From positions 682,001 to 746,000 of the forward strand of contig OZ252227.1 of the NCBI GenBank assembly GCA_965249175.1: a DNA stretch of 64,000 bases, given 5' to 3'. A program made the translations under genes and the position numbers. The notes beneath the pieces were generated by a model. That model was not told the DNA's origin and did no database searches. It saw only the letters and a list, made by a program, of their open reading frames with translations. This DNA comes from CAZYFH01 sp965249175 (lineage in GTDB: Bacteria; Acidobacteriota; Vicinamibacteria; Vicinamibacterales; UBA8438). Shown here piece by piece: positions 36,511 to 45,575 of the stretch (positions within the stretch are counted from its first letter, which is position 1; the number at the start of each line of letters is the position of its first letter).

Positions 36511-37152
36511 CTAGCTGCGCCTCATCCCGTTCACAAGCAGATCCACGACTGCGTCGGCGTCGTCCACCAGCGCCTGCCGTCGATTGCTCAAGATCCAGTT
36601 CGTGGCCATCTCGTCGAGTGCGCCGAACACCGCCTTTGCGGCGAAGGTCGGACTGAGGTCGGTGCGGAACAGCCCGGCGGCTTGCGCGTCGGCGATCGTG
36701 TCCCGCAACTGACCCAGATACGTGCGGAGCTGTGCGGCAGAGAAGCGCTCCATGAACTTCGTCGACTGGCGAAGCTCGACCTGGAAGACGACGGCCAGAT
36801 CGCGGTCGCGACCGAGGCCGCCCAGGTGGACGCGTGCGAGCGCGCGCAGGCGCTCGATGGGGTCCTCGATGCCGTCGAGCGCCGACTCGGTCTTCTCGAG
36901 CAATCGTGCCATCGACCGCTCGAAGATCGACGTCAGTAGATCGTCCTTGCCCCGAAAATACAGATACACGGTGCCTGCGGCCACTCCGGCCGCGCGCGCG
37001 ACGTCGGCCACCTGTGCGTTGAAAAAACCGTGACGGGCAAACACCTTGGTCGCCGCCCTCAGAATGACCTCGCGCTTGTCGGCTTTCTCTGGGGTGGCTG
37101 AGCCCCGCGGAAGCGCGGGCCGGTGGGTGGCGGTGGTGGCAACTGCGCGCAT
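36511..37152 (-). CDS. fadR: TetR-family regulator, FadR-like
   Basis: A 213-aa regulator. The N-terminal HTH reads VILRAATKVFARHGFFNAQV then AGVAAGTVYLYFRGKDDLL; the C-terminal half is a ligand-binding helical domain. The start at 37152 is chosen because the codons before it are the operator palindrome itself (37162-37183). Bacillus FadR (YsiA) represses fad genes and is released by long-chain acyl-CoA; the same job is inferred here from operon and operator. Confidence 0.85.
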   Translation of the reverse strand: MRAVATTATHRPALPRGSATPEKADKREVILRAATKVFARHGFFNAQVADVARAAGVAAGTVYLYFRGKDDLLTSIFERSMARLLEKTESALDGIEDPIERLRALARVHLGGLGRDRDLAVVFQVELRQSTKFMERFSAAQLRTYLGQLRDTIADAQAAGLFRTDLSPTFAAKAVFGALDEMATNWILSNRRQALVDDADAVVDLLVNGMRRS

Positions 37153-37161
37153 TGTCACTCC

Positions 37162-37183
37162 AATGAATGAACGTTCATTCATT
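37162..37183. promoter_or_regulatory. FadR-type operator palindrome
   Basis: A perfect 22-bp palindrome with core TGAATGAACGTTCATTCA. The arms TGAATGA/TCATTCA match the Bacillus FadR consensus (TGAATGA-N4-TCATTCA). It lies 9 bp before the regulator start, so the regulator would repress itself and the seven genes behind it. Confidence 0.8.
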
Positions 37184-37272
37184 ATGGGCGACCGCGAGGC
37201 CCTCCGTCAAGTCGACCCTGTAGGACGTTTAAATACTGTGCTTCGTATGATTTACGGTGGTCGTTGTCGTGT

Positions 37273-37308
37273 GTGAAAAAAAGAAGGGGGGCGACGTTGT
37301 CGCCCCCC
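37273..37308 (-). terminator. Rho-independent terminator of the TonB receptor gene
   Basis: GGGGGGCGAC (37286-37295) and GTCGCCCCCC (37299-37308) form a 10-bp stem with a GTT loop. On the minus strand it is followed by TTCTTTTTTTC. It lies about 50 bp past the receptor stop at 37360. This is the best terminator in the window. Confidence 0.85.
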
Positions 37309-37321
37309 TCGAATGCCCGTA

Positions 37322-37341
37322 CGCAGGGCTAAAGCCCTGCG
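37322..37341. repeat. Perfect hairpin CGCAGGGCT/AGCCCTGCG
   Basis: A 9-bp perfect stem with an AA loop between the receptor stop and its terminator. Short GC-rich stem-loops with a GGGCT-AGCCC core also occur at 48860-48878, so this may be a dispersed intergenic repeat of the genome. Confidence 0.55.
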
Positions 37342-37359
37342 CTACGTACCGAAGTCCGA

Positions 37360-40332
37360 CTAGAAGCGGAAGCCGAGCGCCACCTGGAACGTGCGCCCGC
37401 CGTCGATTCCAGGAATGTACTGCGGGAAGTTGTCCACCGACTCGGCCTGGCCGAAATTCGGGTCATTGATGAAGGTCGTCGGAATACCGAGGGCGTCGAC
37501 CGGACCCGCGGTATTCGGTGTCACCGACGTGTTAAAGCCGATCAGCTTGTCGTTGTTGAGGACGTTGTAGATCTCCGCCTTGAACCACGGCCGCAGCGAC
37601 TCCCACACCGGAATCTGGTACTGGATCGAGAGGTCGAAAAGGCCGTAGCCCTCGAAGTTCTCCGAGCCGCGCCCCTGCCCGTAGTAGATCGTCCGCGAGG
37701 GCGGGAGGCCGGCGTAACCCAGAGCGCTGACCATTGCCGCCTGCGTCGCATTGACGCTCTGACCACTGGAGCGGAGGCTGTAGCTCAGTCCGGAGTTGTA
37801 GCGCCAGATCCCGCCGACGTCGACGCTGCCCGCACCGCCGAGGCCGACGTTGTAGATCCCCCAGATCCGGGCCTTGTGACGCTGGAAGTCGTCGAGACGT
37901 CCGAACGGGAAGTGCCGCGCGGCAGGGGTGACCTCCGGGAAGTCAAAGGCCGTCGAGCCGATACCAGGCTGGTTCGTCGCCTCGCCCTCGAAGTTCCCCT
38001 CGTTGTTGATCTGTCCGGTGTAGCTGCCGTCGATCAAGAAGTTGCGCGTCACCCGATAGCGGCCGTCAAACTGGATGGCGTCGTAGTTCCGTTCGAGGCC
38101 GTCGGCATTCCGGAAGGTCTGATTGTCGAAGGTCCCGAAGTTCTGACCGTTCTCGATGATCGTCGTCTGACCCCCGGCGATGTTGAAAAAGTCCTCCACG
38201 AACCCGTCGGTCTTCCGCTTGATGTAGGTGGCCTTGATGTGGCCACCGGTTCCGAGCGTGCTTCCCGCCGATACCGTGAACTCCTTGGTGACAGGCGACT
38301 TCAGGTTTTCGTCGTTGAAGACGCTTCTCGTCGGGAACAGACCGAAGAAGGTGAAGTAGTTGCTGGTGTCGAACCCTGGTGCGAAATCACGACCCTGCCC
38401 GGCTGGCCCGGTGTAGACACCGAACAGAAAGTCGGGGTTGCCGACGTTCGTGTTGTTGGCGAACTGCGACTCGCTGTATTTCCCAGAGTAATGACTGTAG
38501 GTGCTCTGGATCGTGTACTGCCCGTCGCCGACCGGGTCGTACGCGATACCAAGGCGGGGAGTGACCGCGCTCGTGTCGACCGTGGTGATGTTGCCGGTCG
38601 CGTTGCTATCGACGATCTCGCCGCGCACGCCGATATTCGCCGACAGGTGGTTGTTGATCGTCCAGTCATCGTTCACGTAGAACGAGGTGGTGTTGATATC
38701 GATCGTCGCGCCCCGGACCGGGATCCAGTTCTCGATCAGCGTGGCGCCCGGCACGAAGACCGGCTGGAGGCGTCCGGCGCCGTCGAGCAGCGGCGACCCA
38801 TCGAGCCCGACCGCGTAGTCGGCGTCGAACACGTAGCTGGTCGAGGACTGCGAGTTGCCGCCGACGCGCGACGAGGTGAAGCGCTCGCCGCCGACCTTGA
38901 TGCTGTGGGTCCCGGCAGCCGGCGTCGACGCGAAGTAGGTCAGGCTTCCCGAGAACTGCTGGTTTTTCCGGTCCTCGGGGTCGGTCGCGTCGAAGTAGGG
39001 CGCGTTGTAGTGGCCCAGGCTCTGCGTCAACGTGATGAACGGCGAGTCGAAGATGTCGAGCGACGTGCCGCCGTTCTCGCCGAAGCTGAACTTGCGTCGT
39101 GAATACTGCGCCTCCACGAAGATGTTGTTGCTGACCGCGCCCCGATAGTTCGTGACGTACAGATCGTTCGGTCTCACCTGGTTCGTGACGGTGACCGGGT
39201 CGATGCTGAAGCTGAACGTCGAGCGGTTACGCGTCGTTTGGTTTCGCAGGTAGCTCCCGGCGACTGTATGGCCGGGTGCGATGGTGCCGGTCAGCTTGAG
39301 CTGGTTGCGGTCGTTGTTGGTCGTCCGGTCGTACTGGAAAGCGGTCTGCGGCAGGGTGGCATTCGAGGCCTCCCGCTGGACCCGGTTGGCATAGAAGAAC
39401 CAAAGGCGATCCTGCACGATGGGACCGCCGACCGTTGTCTCGTAGGTCGTGTTGTCTTTGAGGTTGCCTTCGCGATCGTTGCCAGCAGCGATCTCGAAGG
39501 GCGTTTCCTTGGTCCATTGAGGCTTGTAGAGGTTGGACCGGAAGCTCCCCGAGAATGTATTGCCGCCGCTCTTGGTGATCATGTTGATCACGCCGCCGGA
39601 GAACCGCCCGTACTCGGCGGAGATTCCGGACGTGAGGACCTGGGTCTCCTCGATCGCATCCTCAATGAAGAGGTTGTTCGCCGTGCCGAACAGGTTGTCG
39701 TTGATGTCGACGCCGTCCATCAGGAAGATGTTGTCGTAGGCGAACGACCCGTTGACCGTGACCTGGCCCGCGTTTGGAGTGTTGTTGGTCAGACCGGGTT
39801 GCAGCTCGGCGATCCGGAACGGGGTGCGCCCGACGGGCAGCGCATTGATCTCGTCGGCCGTCGTGTTCGAGCTGGCTTCAGTGGTCGCGATCGGCGACGG
39901 GACGACCGCGACGACCTGGACCGTCTCGGTCACGCCGCCGGGCGTCATCGAGCCATTGACCTCGATCGTCGCGCCGAGCGGAACGGTCGCCATGTTCTCA
40001 ACGTCGGCGAAGCCGTCGAGCTCGAATACGATGTCGTACTCTCCCGGCGGCAGGCCGAGGGCCTCGTAGTTGCCATTGAGATCGGTGAAAGTGCTACGCC
40101 GTCCCTGCATCGCGGGCGAACTGAGGTTGACCGCGACGCCCGGCATGACGAGCCCTTGGGCGTCGGTCACGTTGCCGCGGACCGTGCCGGTCCGGCGACC
40201 CTGCGCCAGCGCGTCAGTATTCAGCGGGCTCAGCGCGAGCACCAGCATGGCGCTCAGCGCCAGCACCGTCGCCTGTCTGAGCGCGACCAGCGTTGCGAGC
40301 GGTCCAGCCGCCCTGGTATATCCCCGTGTCAT
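37360..40332 (-). CDS. Oar-like TonB-dependent outer-membrane receptor
   Basis: A 990-aa protein. The signal peptide is around VLALSAMLVLALSPLNTDAL; then a carboxypeptidase-regulatory-like beta domain (RGNVTDAQGLVMPGVAVNL, PPGEYDIVFELDGF). Next comes the plug (GQVTVNGSFAYDNIFLMDGV and SAEYGRFSGGVINMITKSGG) and a large barrel ending FQVALGFRF with terminal Phe. This is the Acidobacteria-type receptor of unknown cargo. ATG at 40332 is chosen for its signal peptide and upstream AAGGAG; the frame is open 44 codons earlier. It has a promoter at 40498-40527 and a strong terminator. Confidence 0.92.
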   Translation of the reverse strand: MTRGYTRAAGPLATLVALRQATVLALSAMLVLALSPLNTDALAQGRRTGTVRGNVTDAQGLVMPGVAVNLSSPAMQGRRSTFTDLNGNYEALGLPPGEYDIVFELDGFADVENMATVPLGATIEVNGSMTPGGVTETVQVVAVVPSPIATTEASSNTTADEINALPVGRTPFRIAELQPGLTNNTPNAGQVTVNGSFAYDNIFLMDGVDINDNLFGTANNLFIEDAIEETQVLTSGISAEYGRFSGGVINMITKSGGNTFSGSFRSNLYKPQWTKETPFEIAAGNDREGNLKDNTTYETTVGGPIVQDRLWFFYANRVQREASNATLPQTAFQYDRTTNNDRNQLKLTGTIAPGHTVAGSYLRNQTTRNRSTFSFSIDPVTVTNQVRPNDLYVTNYRGAVSNNIFVEAQYSRRKFSFGENGGTSLDIFDSPFITLTQSLGHYNAPYFDATDPEDRKNQQFSGSLTYFASTPAAGTHSIKVGGERFTSSRVGGNSQSSTSYVFDADYAVGLDGSPLLDGAGRLQPVFVPGATLIENWIPVRGATIDINTTSFYVNDDWTINNHLSANIGVRGEIVDSNATGNITTVDTSAVTPRLGIAYDPVGDGQYTIQSTYSHYSGKYSESQFANNTNVGNPDFLFGVYTGPAGQGRDFAPGFDTSNYFTFFGLFPTRSVFNDENLKSPVTKEFTVSAGSTLGTGGHIKATYIKRKTDGFVEDFFNIAGGQTTIIENGQNFGTFDNQTFRNADGLERNYDAIQFDGRYRVTRNFLIDGSYTGQINNEGNFEGEATNQPGIGSTAFDFPEVTPAARHFPFGRLDDFQRHKARIWGIYNVGLGGAGSVDVGGIWRYNSGLSYSLRSSGQSVNATQAAMVSALGYAGLPPSRTIYYGQGRGSENFEGYGLFDLSIQYQIPVWESLRPWFKAEIYNVLNNDKLIGFNTSVTPNTAGPVDALGIPTTFINDPNFGQAESVDNFPQYIPGIDGGRTFQVALGFRF

Positions 40333-40780
40333 TGTGTCTCTACTCCTTGGTGTGTGGTGTGTGTCGTGCCCCATCCCAGTACAACGCGCAGCGAGCGACG
40401 ATCGCACGGCCGCGCAAAGATTTTTCTTGGCACTCCCGCAAGGGTAACGCAAGTCGCGCGCCAACGGCGCGCATGCTCCACGAATATGGAGCGCTGCATT
40501 ATAACTTCAAATATACCGGGACTTCAACGAAACAGACGCGGCTCCGAAACTCGCAATGAGCGACAACGAAAACGATATATTGTAGCAATTATCCACATAA
40601 TTGGATATTAGCAATAGTGATTATTGATCGACGTGTTATCGAGAAACTCGAGCCCCACGCTGGGTGCGTCGATTTCCACAACAACGTTGGAACAGTGCTG
40701 GGCGCGGCAGCGCTGACACAGCGTGCGAGGGTGTCAAGCAGGAGTGACGACGAGCGTGACGTCCACGGAGGCGTAGCCCG
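40333..40780. other. AT-rich gene-free stretch, receptor leader
   Basis: No gene is seen. The stretch is much more AT-rich than its surroundings between 40490 and 40640. It holds the receptor promoter and a near-palindrome around 40588-40606 (TCCACATAATTGGA). The mRNA leader to 40332 would be about 160 nt; I see no known riboswitch consensus in it. Confidence 0.5.
40498..40527 (-). promoter_or_regulatory. Sigma-70-like promoter of the TonB receptor
   Basis: On the minus strand, TTGAAG (40522-40527) and TATAAT (40498-40503) are 18 bp apart. They sit about 165 bp before the receptor start. The match to consensus is good and the location fits. Confidence 0.6.
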
Positions 40781-41746
40781 TCACGGCAGCGCGCTCAGTG
40801 TTGCCTTCGACTGCGCGCCCTCTTCGGAGTCCGGGTCGACATCCACCACCCTCTGGAGGAACTCCTTCGCCGTCTCGGTATCACCCTTGTTCAGTGCCAC
40901 CAGGGCCAGCTTGAAGAGCGGTTTGCCCCAGTTCGGGTCGACCATCGACGCCTTTTCGTACCAGCCCGCGGCCGCGTCGACGTCGCCCTGAGCGAACTCG
41001 AGCTCACCGAGGTTGTAGAGGTCTTCCTTCTCCGCGTCGAGACCAGACGCCGCGGCCTCGAGCTCGGCCGAGGCGGCCTCGAAATCACCCATCGACAGCT
41101 TGGCGCGAGCGATGCCCGCCTTCGCGTCGCCGTTCTCCGGTTCTTCGGCCAGAGCGCGTTCGTATGAGGCGATGGCGTTCTGATACTCGTTCTTTTGCGT
41201 GAGCGCGTTGCCGATCTGCACGTGCAACATGGTGAACGCCGGCACCTGGGCGAGGAGCGACGTGTACCCCGCGATCGCCTCGTCGTAGCGCTGGTCGTTG
41301 AAGGCCTCGTCCGCCTGGTTGAGCTCGGCCTCGAGCGCCACCGGATCCAGTCCCTCGAAGGCCTCCTCTCCGAGCGCGAGCTCCAGTGGATGCTTGATTC
41401 GCGCCAGTATCAGGTTGACCGGCTGGTTCCGACCCTGAGTGACTCTCCAGTTGGCCGCGACCGTCTGATAGCCGTCGAACTCGGCCGTAAACAGCCACTC
41501 GCCGCTGAGGAACCCGATGATGGAGAAGCGCCCGTCGCTGCCCGTCTTGGTCTCGAAATCCGCTGCACTCCGTTCGGCGGCAACAACTGACGCGGTGATC
41601 GACACGCCTTCCATCGGGTTGCCTTCGTCGTCGACGATGAGTCCGACGATGCGCCCCCCCGCCTGGGCCCATACCGGGGCCGCGACTGCGAGGAGCAAGC
41701 CGGCGACGAGGACTGATCGGGTGGCGCCGTACTGACGCAGAGTCAT
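40781..41746 (-). CDS. Secreted TPR protein with regulatory-like domain
   Basis: A 321-aa protein. Signal peptide: SVLVAGLLLAVAAPVWAQ (cleavage after AQA). A carboxypeptidase-regulatory-like beta domain follows (GRIVGLIVDDEGNPMEGVSI). Then come several TPR units (NQADEAFNDQRYDEAIAGY, IGNALTQKNEYQNAIASYER, LYNLGELEFAQGDVDAAAGW). It is likely periplasmic or envelope-bound. The frame is open upstream but the ATG at 41746 gives the signal peptide. It precedes the receptor gene in the same direction. Confidence 0.85.
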   Translation of the reverse strand: MTLRQYGATRSVLVAGLLLAVAAPVWAQAGGRIVGLIVDDEGNPMEGVSITASVVAAERSAADFETKTGSDGRFSIIGFLSGEWLFTAEFDGYQTVAANWRVTQGRNQPVNLILARIKHPLELALGEEAFEGLDPVALEAELNQADEAFNDQRYDEAIAGYTSLLAQVPAFTMLHVQIGNALTQKNEYQNAIASYERALAEEPENGDAKAGIARAKLSMGDFEAASAELEAAASGLDAEKEDLYNLGELEFAQGDVDAAAGWYEKASMVDPNWGKPLFKLALVALNKGDTETAKEFLQRVVDVDPDSEEGAQSKATLSALP

Positions 41747-41850
41747 GACAAAACCCCTTGTTATCAATCGGATTTGCCCGGAAAGCAACAACAGTATACC
41801 GCATGGGTCTGGAGAAGGGCACACCGGTATAGACTCGAGCAATCCGCAGA

Positions 41851-44229
41851 ATGCGTGCCACGCCCCTGCTCGCGGCCGCCTGCACCGCCCTCGCGGCGGG
41901 GGCCGCGCTTGCCGCGGTGGTTGCCCAGGTCCCGGATGCACCCAGCGTCGACACCGCCCGGCTCGCGCTGATCGACGCGGCCATCGGCGAGGCAATCGAG
42001 GACGGCCACCTCCCGGGGGCGGTGGTCCTGGTGTGGCACGGCGGCCGGACCGTCTACAGCCGAGCATTTGGCCACCGGGCGCTGGTGCCGTCGCGCGAGG
42101 CGATGACGCTCGATACCGTCTTCGATCTCGCGTCGCTGACAAAGGTCGTCGCGACGACCACGAGCGTGATGGCGCTGGTGGAGGATGGTCGCCTTCGGCT
42201 GACCGATCCCGTGGCGCGCCATCTGCCTGGGTTCGAGCGCCACGGAAAAGACACCGTCACCATCGAGCAGTTGCTGACCCACGTCTCCGGGCTACGCCCC
42301 GACTTGCCGCTCGAGGATGCGTTCTCTGGCTACGAGACCGCGATCGCCCGGGCGCTGGACGAGCGCCTCGTCGCGGCGCCGGGGACCACCTTCATCTACA
42401 GCGACCTCAATTTCGTGCTGCTTGGCGAGATCGTGTCGCGGGTGAGCGGCGTGTCGCTCGATGTTTTCGCGCACCAGCGTGTGTTTGAGCCGCTGGGCAT
42501 GCACGACAGCACCTTCAACCCGCCCTTGGCGCTCAGGCCGCGCATCGCGCCAACCGAGGCGTGCACGCCGCTCGGATGGCCGTGCGGTGGGCCGGGTGCC
42601 GTGATGCTGCGGGGGACCGTGCACGACCCGACGGCACGGCGTATGGGCGGCGTCGCCGGGCACGCGGGTCTATTCGGCACGGCGGCCGACCTCACTCGCT
42701 TCGCCGCCATGCTGCTCTCGGGCGGCCGGCTCTCGGCTGAGACACCGCGGATTCTGGCTCCGCTCACCGTAGCGCGTATGACCACGCCGGCCACGCCGCC
42801 CGGGGTCGGCGACCGGCGGGGGCTCGGCTGGGACATCGATTCCCGATTTTCCGCGAATCGCGGCGATCTGTTCTCGGAGCGCTCGTTCGGCCACACGGGG
42901 TTCACCGGTCCGTCGATCTGGATCGATCCGCTCGCCGATGCCTTCGTCATCTTTCTCGCACACCGCGTGCACCCGGCAGGTGAGGGCAACATCACGGCGT
43001 TGCGTGGCCGTGTGGCGACCCTGGCGGCCGGCGCGCTGCTCGACGTGCCGCTCGACCCGGTGCGCGCGGCGGGGAACGATCCGGGCGTCGTGGGTGTGCG
43101 TGGAACGGGGGTCGACGTGCTGCGGGCGGAGCGGTTCGCGCGTCTGCGGGGCCGGCGCGTGGGCCTTGTGACGAACCAGACCGGACGCGCCCGCGATGGC
43201 CGCTCGACCATCGACCTCCTGCACGAAGCACCGGATGTCGAGCTGCGGGCGTTGTTCAGTCCCGAACATGGGATTCGCGGAAACCGTGACGGCGCGGTCG
43301 ATGATTCGCGGGATGAGGCAACCGGGCTCCCGATTCACTCGTTGTACGGCGCGACGCGGCGACCAACGGCGCATATGCTCGACGGACTCGATACACTGGT
43401 TGTCGATCTGCAGGACGCCGGGGCCCGCTTCTACACCTATGCCACGACGATGGCGTACGTGATGGAGGAGGCCGCGCGCCACGGTCTGTCGATCGTGGTG
43501 TTGGACCGGCCGAATCCCATCAACGGCGTCGGGGTGGAGGGGCCGCTCCTGGATGACGATCCGTCGACACGCGGGTTCACCGGCTACTTCCCGATGCCGA
43601 TTCGTCACGGGCTGACGATCGGCGAGCTGGCGCGACTCTTCAATGGCGAGCGCGGCATTGGCGCCGAGCTCGAGGTGGTGGCCGTTGAGGGGTGGTCCCG
43701 CCCGCACTGGTTCGACGAGACCGGTCTGACCTGGATCAATCCGTCCCCCAATCTGCGCTCGCTGAACCAGGCGACGCTCTACCCCGGGATCGGGGCGATT
43801 GAGGGGACGAATGTCTCGGTCGGCCGCGGGACCGACACCCCGTTCGAGCAGCTGGGTGCGCCATGGATGGACGGTGTGGCGCTGGCGGCCGCACTCAACG
43901 CCCGGATAATTCCCGGCCTGCGGGTGTATCCCGTGCGCTTCACCCCGGAATCGAGCCGATACGCCGGGCAAGTCTGCCACGGCGTGTTCCTCCGCGTCAC
44001 CGACCGGGCGCGCTTTCGTCCGGTGCGCGCCGGGGTGGAGATCGCCGCCGCGCTCGCGCGCCTCCATCCGGTCGAGTTCGAGATCGACGCGACAGTGCGG
44101 TTGCTCGGATCACATGACGTCGTGCGGCGGATCCGCGCCGGGGACGATCCCGCGGCGATCGCTGCCAGTTGGGTGGCGGGGGAGCAGGAGTGGAGAGCGC
44201 TCCGAGAGCGCTACCTGCTCTATCAATGA
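41851..44229 (+). CDS. Serine hydrolase fused to NamZ (DUF1343)
   Basis: A 792-aa fusion with a signal peptide (LLAAACTALAAGAALAAV). Residues 35-410 are a beta-lactamase-fold serine hydrolase: SLTK (Ser95, Lys98), YSDLN near 183, and HTGFTG as third motif. Residues about 425-792 are DUF1343/NamZ: RVGLVTNQTGRARDGRST, LFSPEHGIRGNRDG, DLQDAGARFYTYATTM, WINPSPNLRSLNQATLYPGI and EGTNVSVGRGT. NamZ is an exo-beta-N-acetylmuramidase of cell-wall recycling. In B. subtilis the two activities are separate neighbours (YbbE, YbbC). It ends 3 bp from the converging GGDEF gene. Confidence 0.88.
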   Translation: MRATPLLAAACTALAAGAALAAVVAQVPDAPSVDTARLALIDAAIGEAIEDGHLPGAVVLVWHGGRTVYSRAFGHRALVPSREAMTLDTVFDLASLTKVVATTTSVMALVEDGRLRLTDPVARHLPGFERHGKDTVTIEQLLTHVSGLRPDLPLEDAFSGYETAIARALDERLVAAPGTTFIYSDLNFVLLGEIVSRVSGVSLDVFAHQRVFEPLGMHDSTFNPPLALRPRIAPTEACTPLGWPCGGPGAVMLRGTVHDPTARRMGGVAGHAGLFGTAADLTRFAAMLLSGGRLSAETPRILAPLTVARMTTPATPPGVGDRRGLGWDIDSRFSANRGDLFSERSFGHTGFTGPSIWIDPLADAFVIFLAHRVHPAGEGNITALRGRVATLAAGALLDVPLDPVRAAGNDPGVVGVRGTGVDVLRAERFARLRGRRVGLVTNQTGRARDGRSTIDLLHEAPDVELRALFSPEHGIRGNRDGAVDDSRDEATGLPIHSLYGATRRPTAHMLDGLDTLVVDLQDAGARFYTYATTMAYVMEEAARHGLSIVVLDRPNPINGVGVEGPLLDDDPSTRGFTGYFPMPIRHGLTIGELARLFNGERGIGAELEVVAVEGWSRPHWFDETGLTWINPSPNLRSLNQATLYPGIGAIEGTNVSVGRGTDTPFEQLGAPWMDGVALAAALNARIIPGLRVYPVRFTPESSRYAGQVCHGVFLRVTDRARFRPVRAGVEIAAALARLHPVEFEIDATVRLLGSHDVVRRIRAGDDPAAIAASWVAGEQEWRALRERYLLYQ

Positions 44230-44232
44230 TCC

Positions 44233-45501
44233 CTATTTCGCGGCGACCTTGTCCTCGTACATCCGCTGGTCTGCTTCTCGAACCCGCTCCATGACGTCGT
44301 CCTCTGCCGACACCACCTCCGCGTAGCCGACGCTCAGCCCAACGCCGGACGGCAGGTCGGCGGTGGCGCTCCGCACGGCGTCCGCGAAGGTGTGTTTCAG
44401 CTCGGCGGCTTTCTGCTGGGCGGCGTCGAGGCCGCACGAGAGCAGGAGGAGGAACTCGTCGCCGCCCCACCGGAACACGTAGTCCGCCTCCCGCACGTTG
44501 CGGCGGAGGAAGAGCGCTACGTATTGCAGCAGCCGGTCGCCCGCCTCCTGTCCGAGCGTGTCGTTGACGTTCTTGAACCGATCGACGTCGATGAACAAAA
44601 ACGACATCGGAATGGCATAGCGCGCGTGACGCTGCAGCTCGCGGCCGATCACTTCATCGAAAAAGCGGCGGTTGTGGCAGCCGGTCAGCGCGTCCGTGGT
44701 GACCGGCTCGCGTAATCCATCCTGAGCCGTTCGCAGTCGTCGGTTGGCGACGCGAAGTTCGTAGGTCATGTCCTCGAAGACGAAGATGTGCATGCCGAGG
44801 GCCGCGAAGAGGTACAGCAGGGCGTTTGCGATCATCAGTTCCGGTGGGACCATGGCCTGCACATCACGAGACACCGCGACCGCAATCCAGAGGTGCGACG
44901 CCGCCAGCAGCGCGAACGTCACTCCGGTCACCCCGGCCCCGAGGAGGCGCACGCGCCGCAGCAAGGCGAGGAAGGCGACGGCGCCGGTCCCGAGTGCGGC
45001 CGCGCCGATCAAGTACCCCGGCACGAGTGCCGACCGGCTCCCGAGCACGACCGGCGCCAGCGTGAACCAGATGACGAGTGGCAGCAAGCCGACGAAATAT
45101 CGCCGACCCAGCCACCGTCGCTCGTGGTACGTGTCCGCGCCAAGGACCAGCAAGAGAATCGCGACGATGCCAAAAAAGCGCGAGAGCCCGAGCATGGCCA
45201 GCGCTACGGGTCGCATCGTGTAGTCCAGCGCCACGAGTCCCTGGCCCGTCGCCAGCACGAGCCACCCGAGCATCCAATGCAGGATGAATCGCTTGCGACG
45301 GTAGCCGTACAGCAGGAGGAAGAGCGCGGCCAATACGGCCGCGCCAAACGCGGCCGTGCCGGGACCCGTCGACGGCGACCACGGACCGAACGGAGTGGTG
45401 CTCCCGTCGGTCACGACGACGTCAGGTTGCGCCCACAGCGGCGCCGCCGTCACCACCAGTAGGAGGAGGACCGGTCCGAGTGCACCGCGCGGTGCGAGCA
45501 T
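44233..45501 (-). CDS. Membrane-bound diguanylate cyclase
   Basis: A 422-aa protein. The N-terminal 250 residues have a leader and about seven membrane helices, then a short coiled linker (YELRVANRRLRTAQDGL). The GGDEF domain starts TTDALTGCHNRRFFDEV; the active site is FRWGGDEFLLLL with GGDEF at residues 346-350. The inhibitory RxxD site position before it reads RNVREADYV (READ), so product inhibition is possible. It should make c-di-GMP in response to a membrane signal. Confidence 0.9.
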   Translation of the reverse strand: MLAPRGALGPVLLLLVVTAAPLWAQPDVVVTDGSTTPFGPWSPSTGPGTAAFGAAVLAALFLLLYGYRRKRFILHWMLGWLVLATGQGLVALDYTMRPVALAMLGLSRFFGIVAILLLVLGADTYHERRWLGRRYFVGLLPLVIWFTLAPVVLGSRSALVPGYLIGAAALGTGAVAFLALLRRVRLLGAGVTGVTFALLAASHLWIAVAVSRDVQAMVPPELMIANALLYLFAALGMHIFVFEDMTYELRVANRRLRTAQDGLREPVTTDALTGCHNRRFFDEVIGRELQRHARYAIPMSFLFIDVDRFKNVNDTLGQEAGDRLLQYVALFLRRNVREADYVFRWGGDEFLLLLSCGLDAAQQKAAELKHTFADAVRSATADLPSGVGLSVGYAEVVSAEDDVMERVREADQRMYEDKVAAK

Positions 45502-45575
45502 AGCGATGATGCCTGTGTTGGACCCTGGGTCGCCGAGCCGGGGAGGCTATTCCGGATGGTAGCAGACCGCAGCCG

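Noticed and set aside
37153..37182. Ten extra N-terminal codons on the TetR regulator
   Set aside because: They are the operator palindrome read as protein; the ATG at 37152 is the better start.
37286..37341. CRISPR repeat candidates
   Set aside because: Two different hairpins lie close together, but there are no equal-length repeats with spacers. One is the receptor terminator. No cas gene is in the window.
40333..40497. Riboswitch (cobalamin type) before the TonB receptor
   Set aside because: The leader length would fit, but I could not find the conserved B12-box text or a coherent fold.
43100..43150. Serine hydrolase and NamZ as two separate genes
   Set aside because: The frame is continuous, and no start with a ribosome site or second signal peptide is visible at the domain join.
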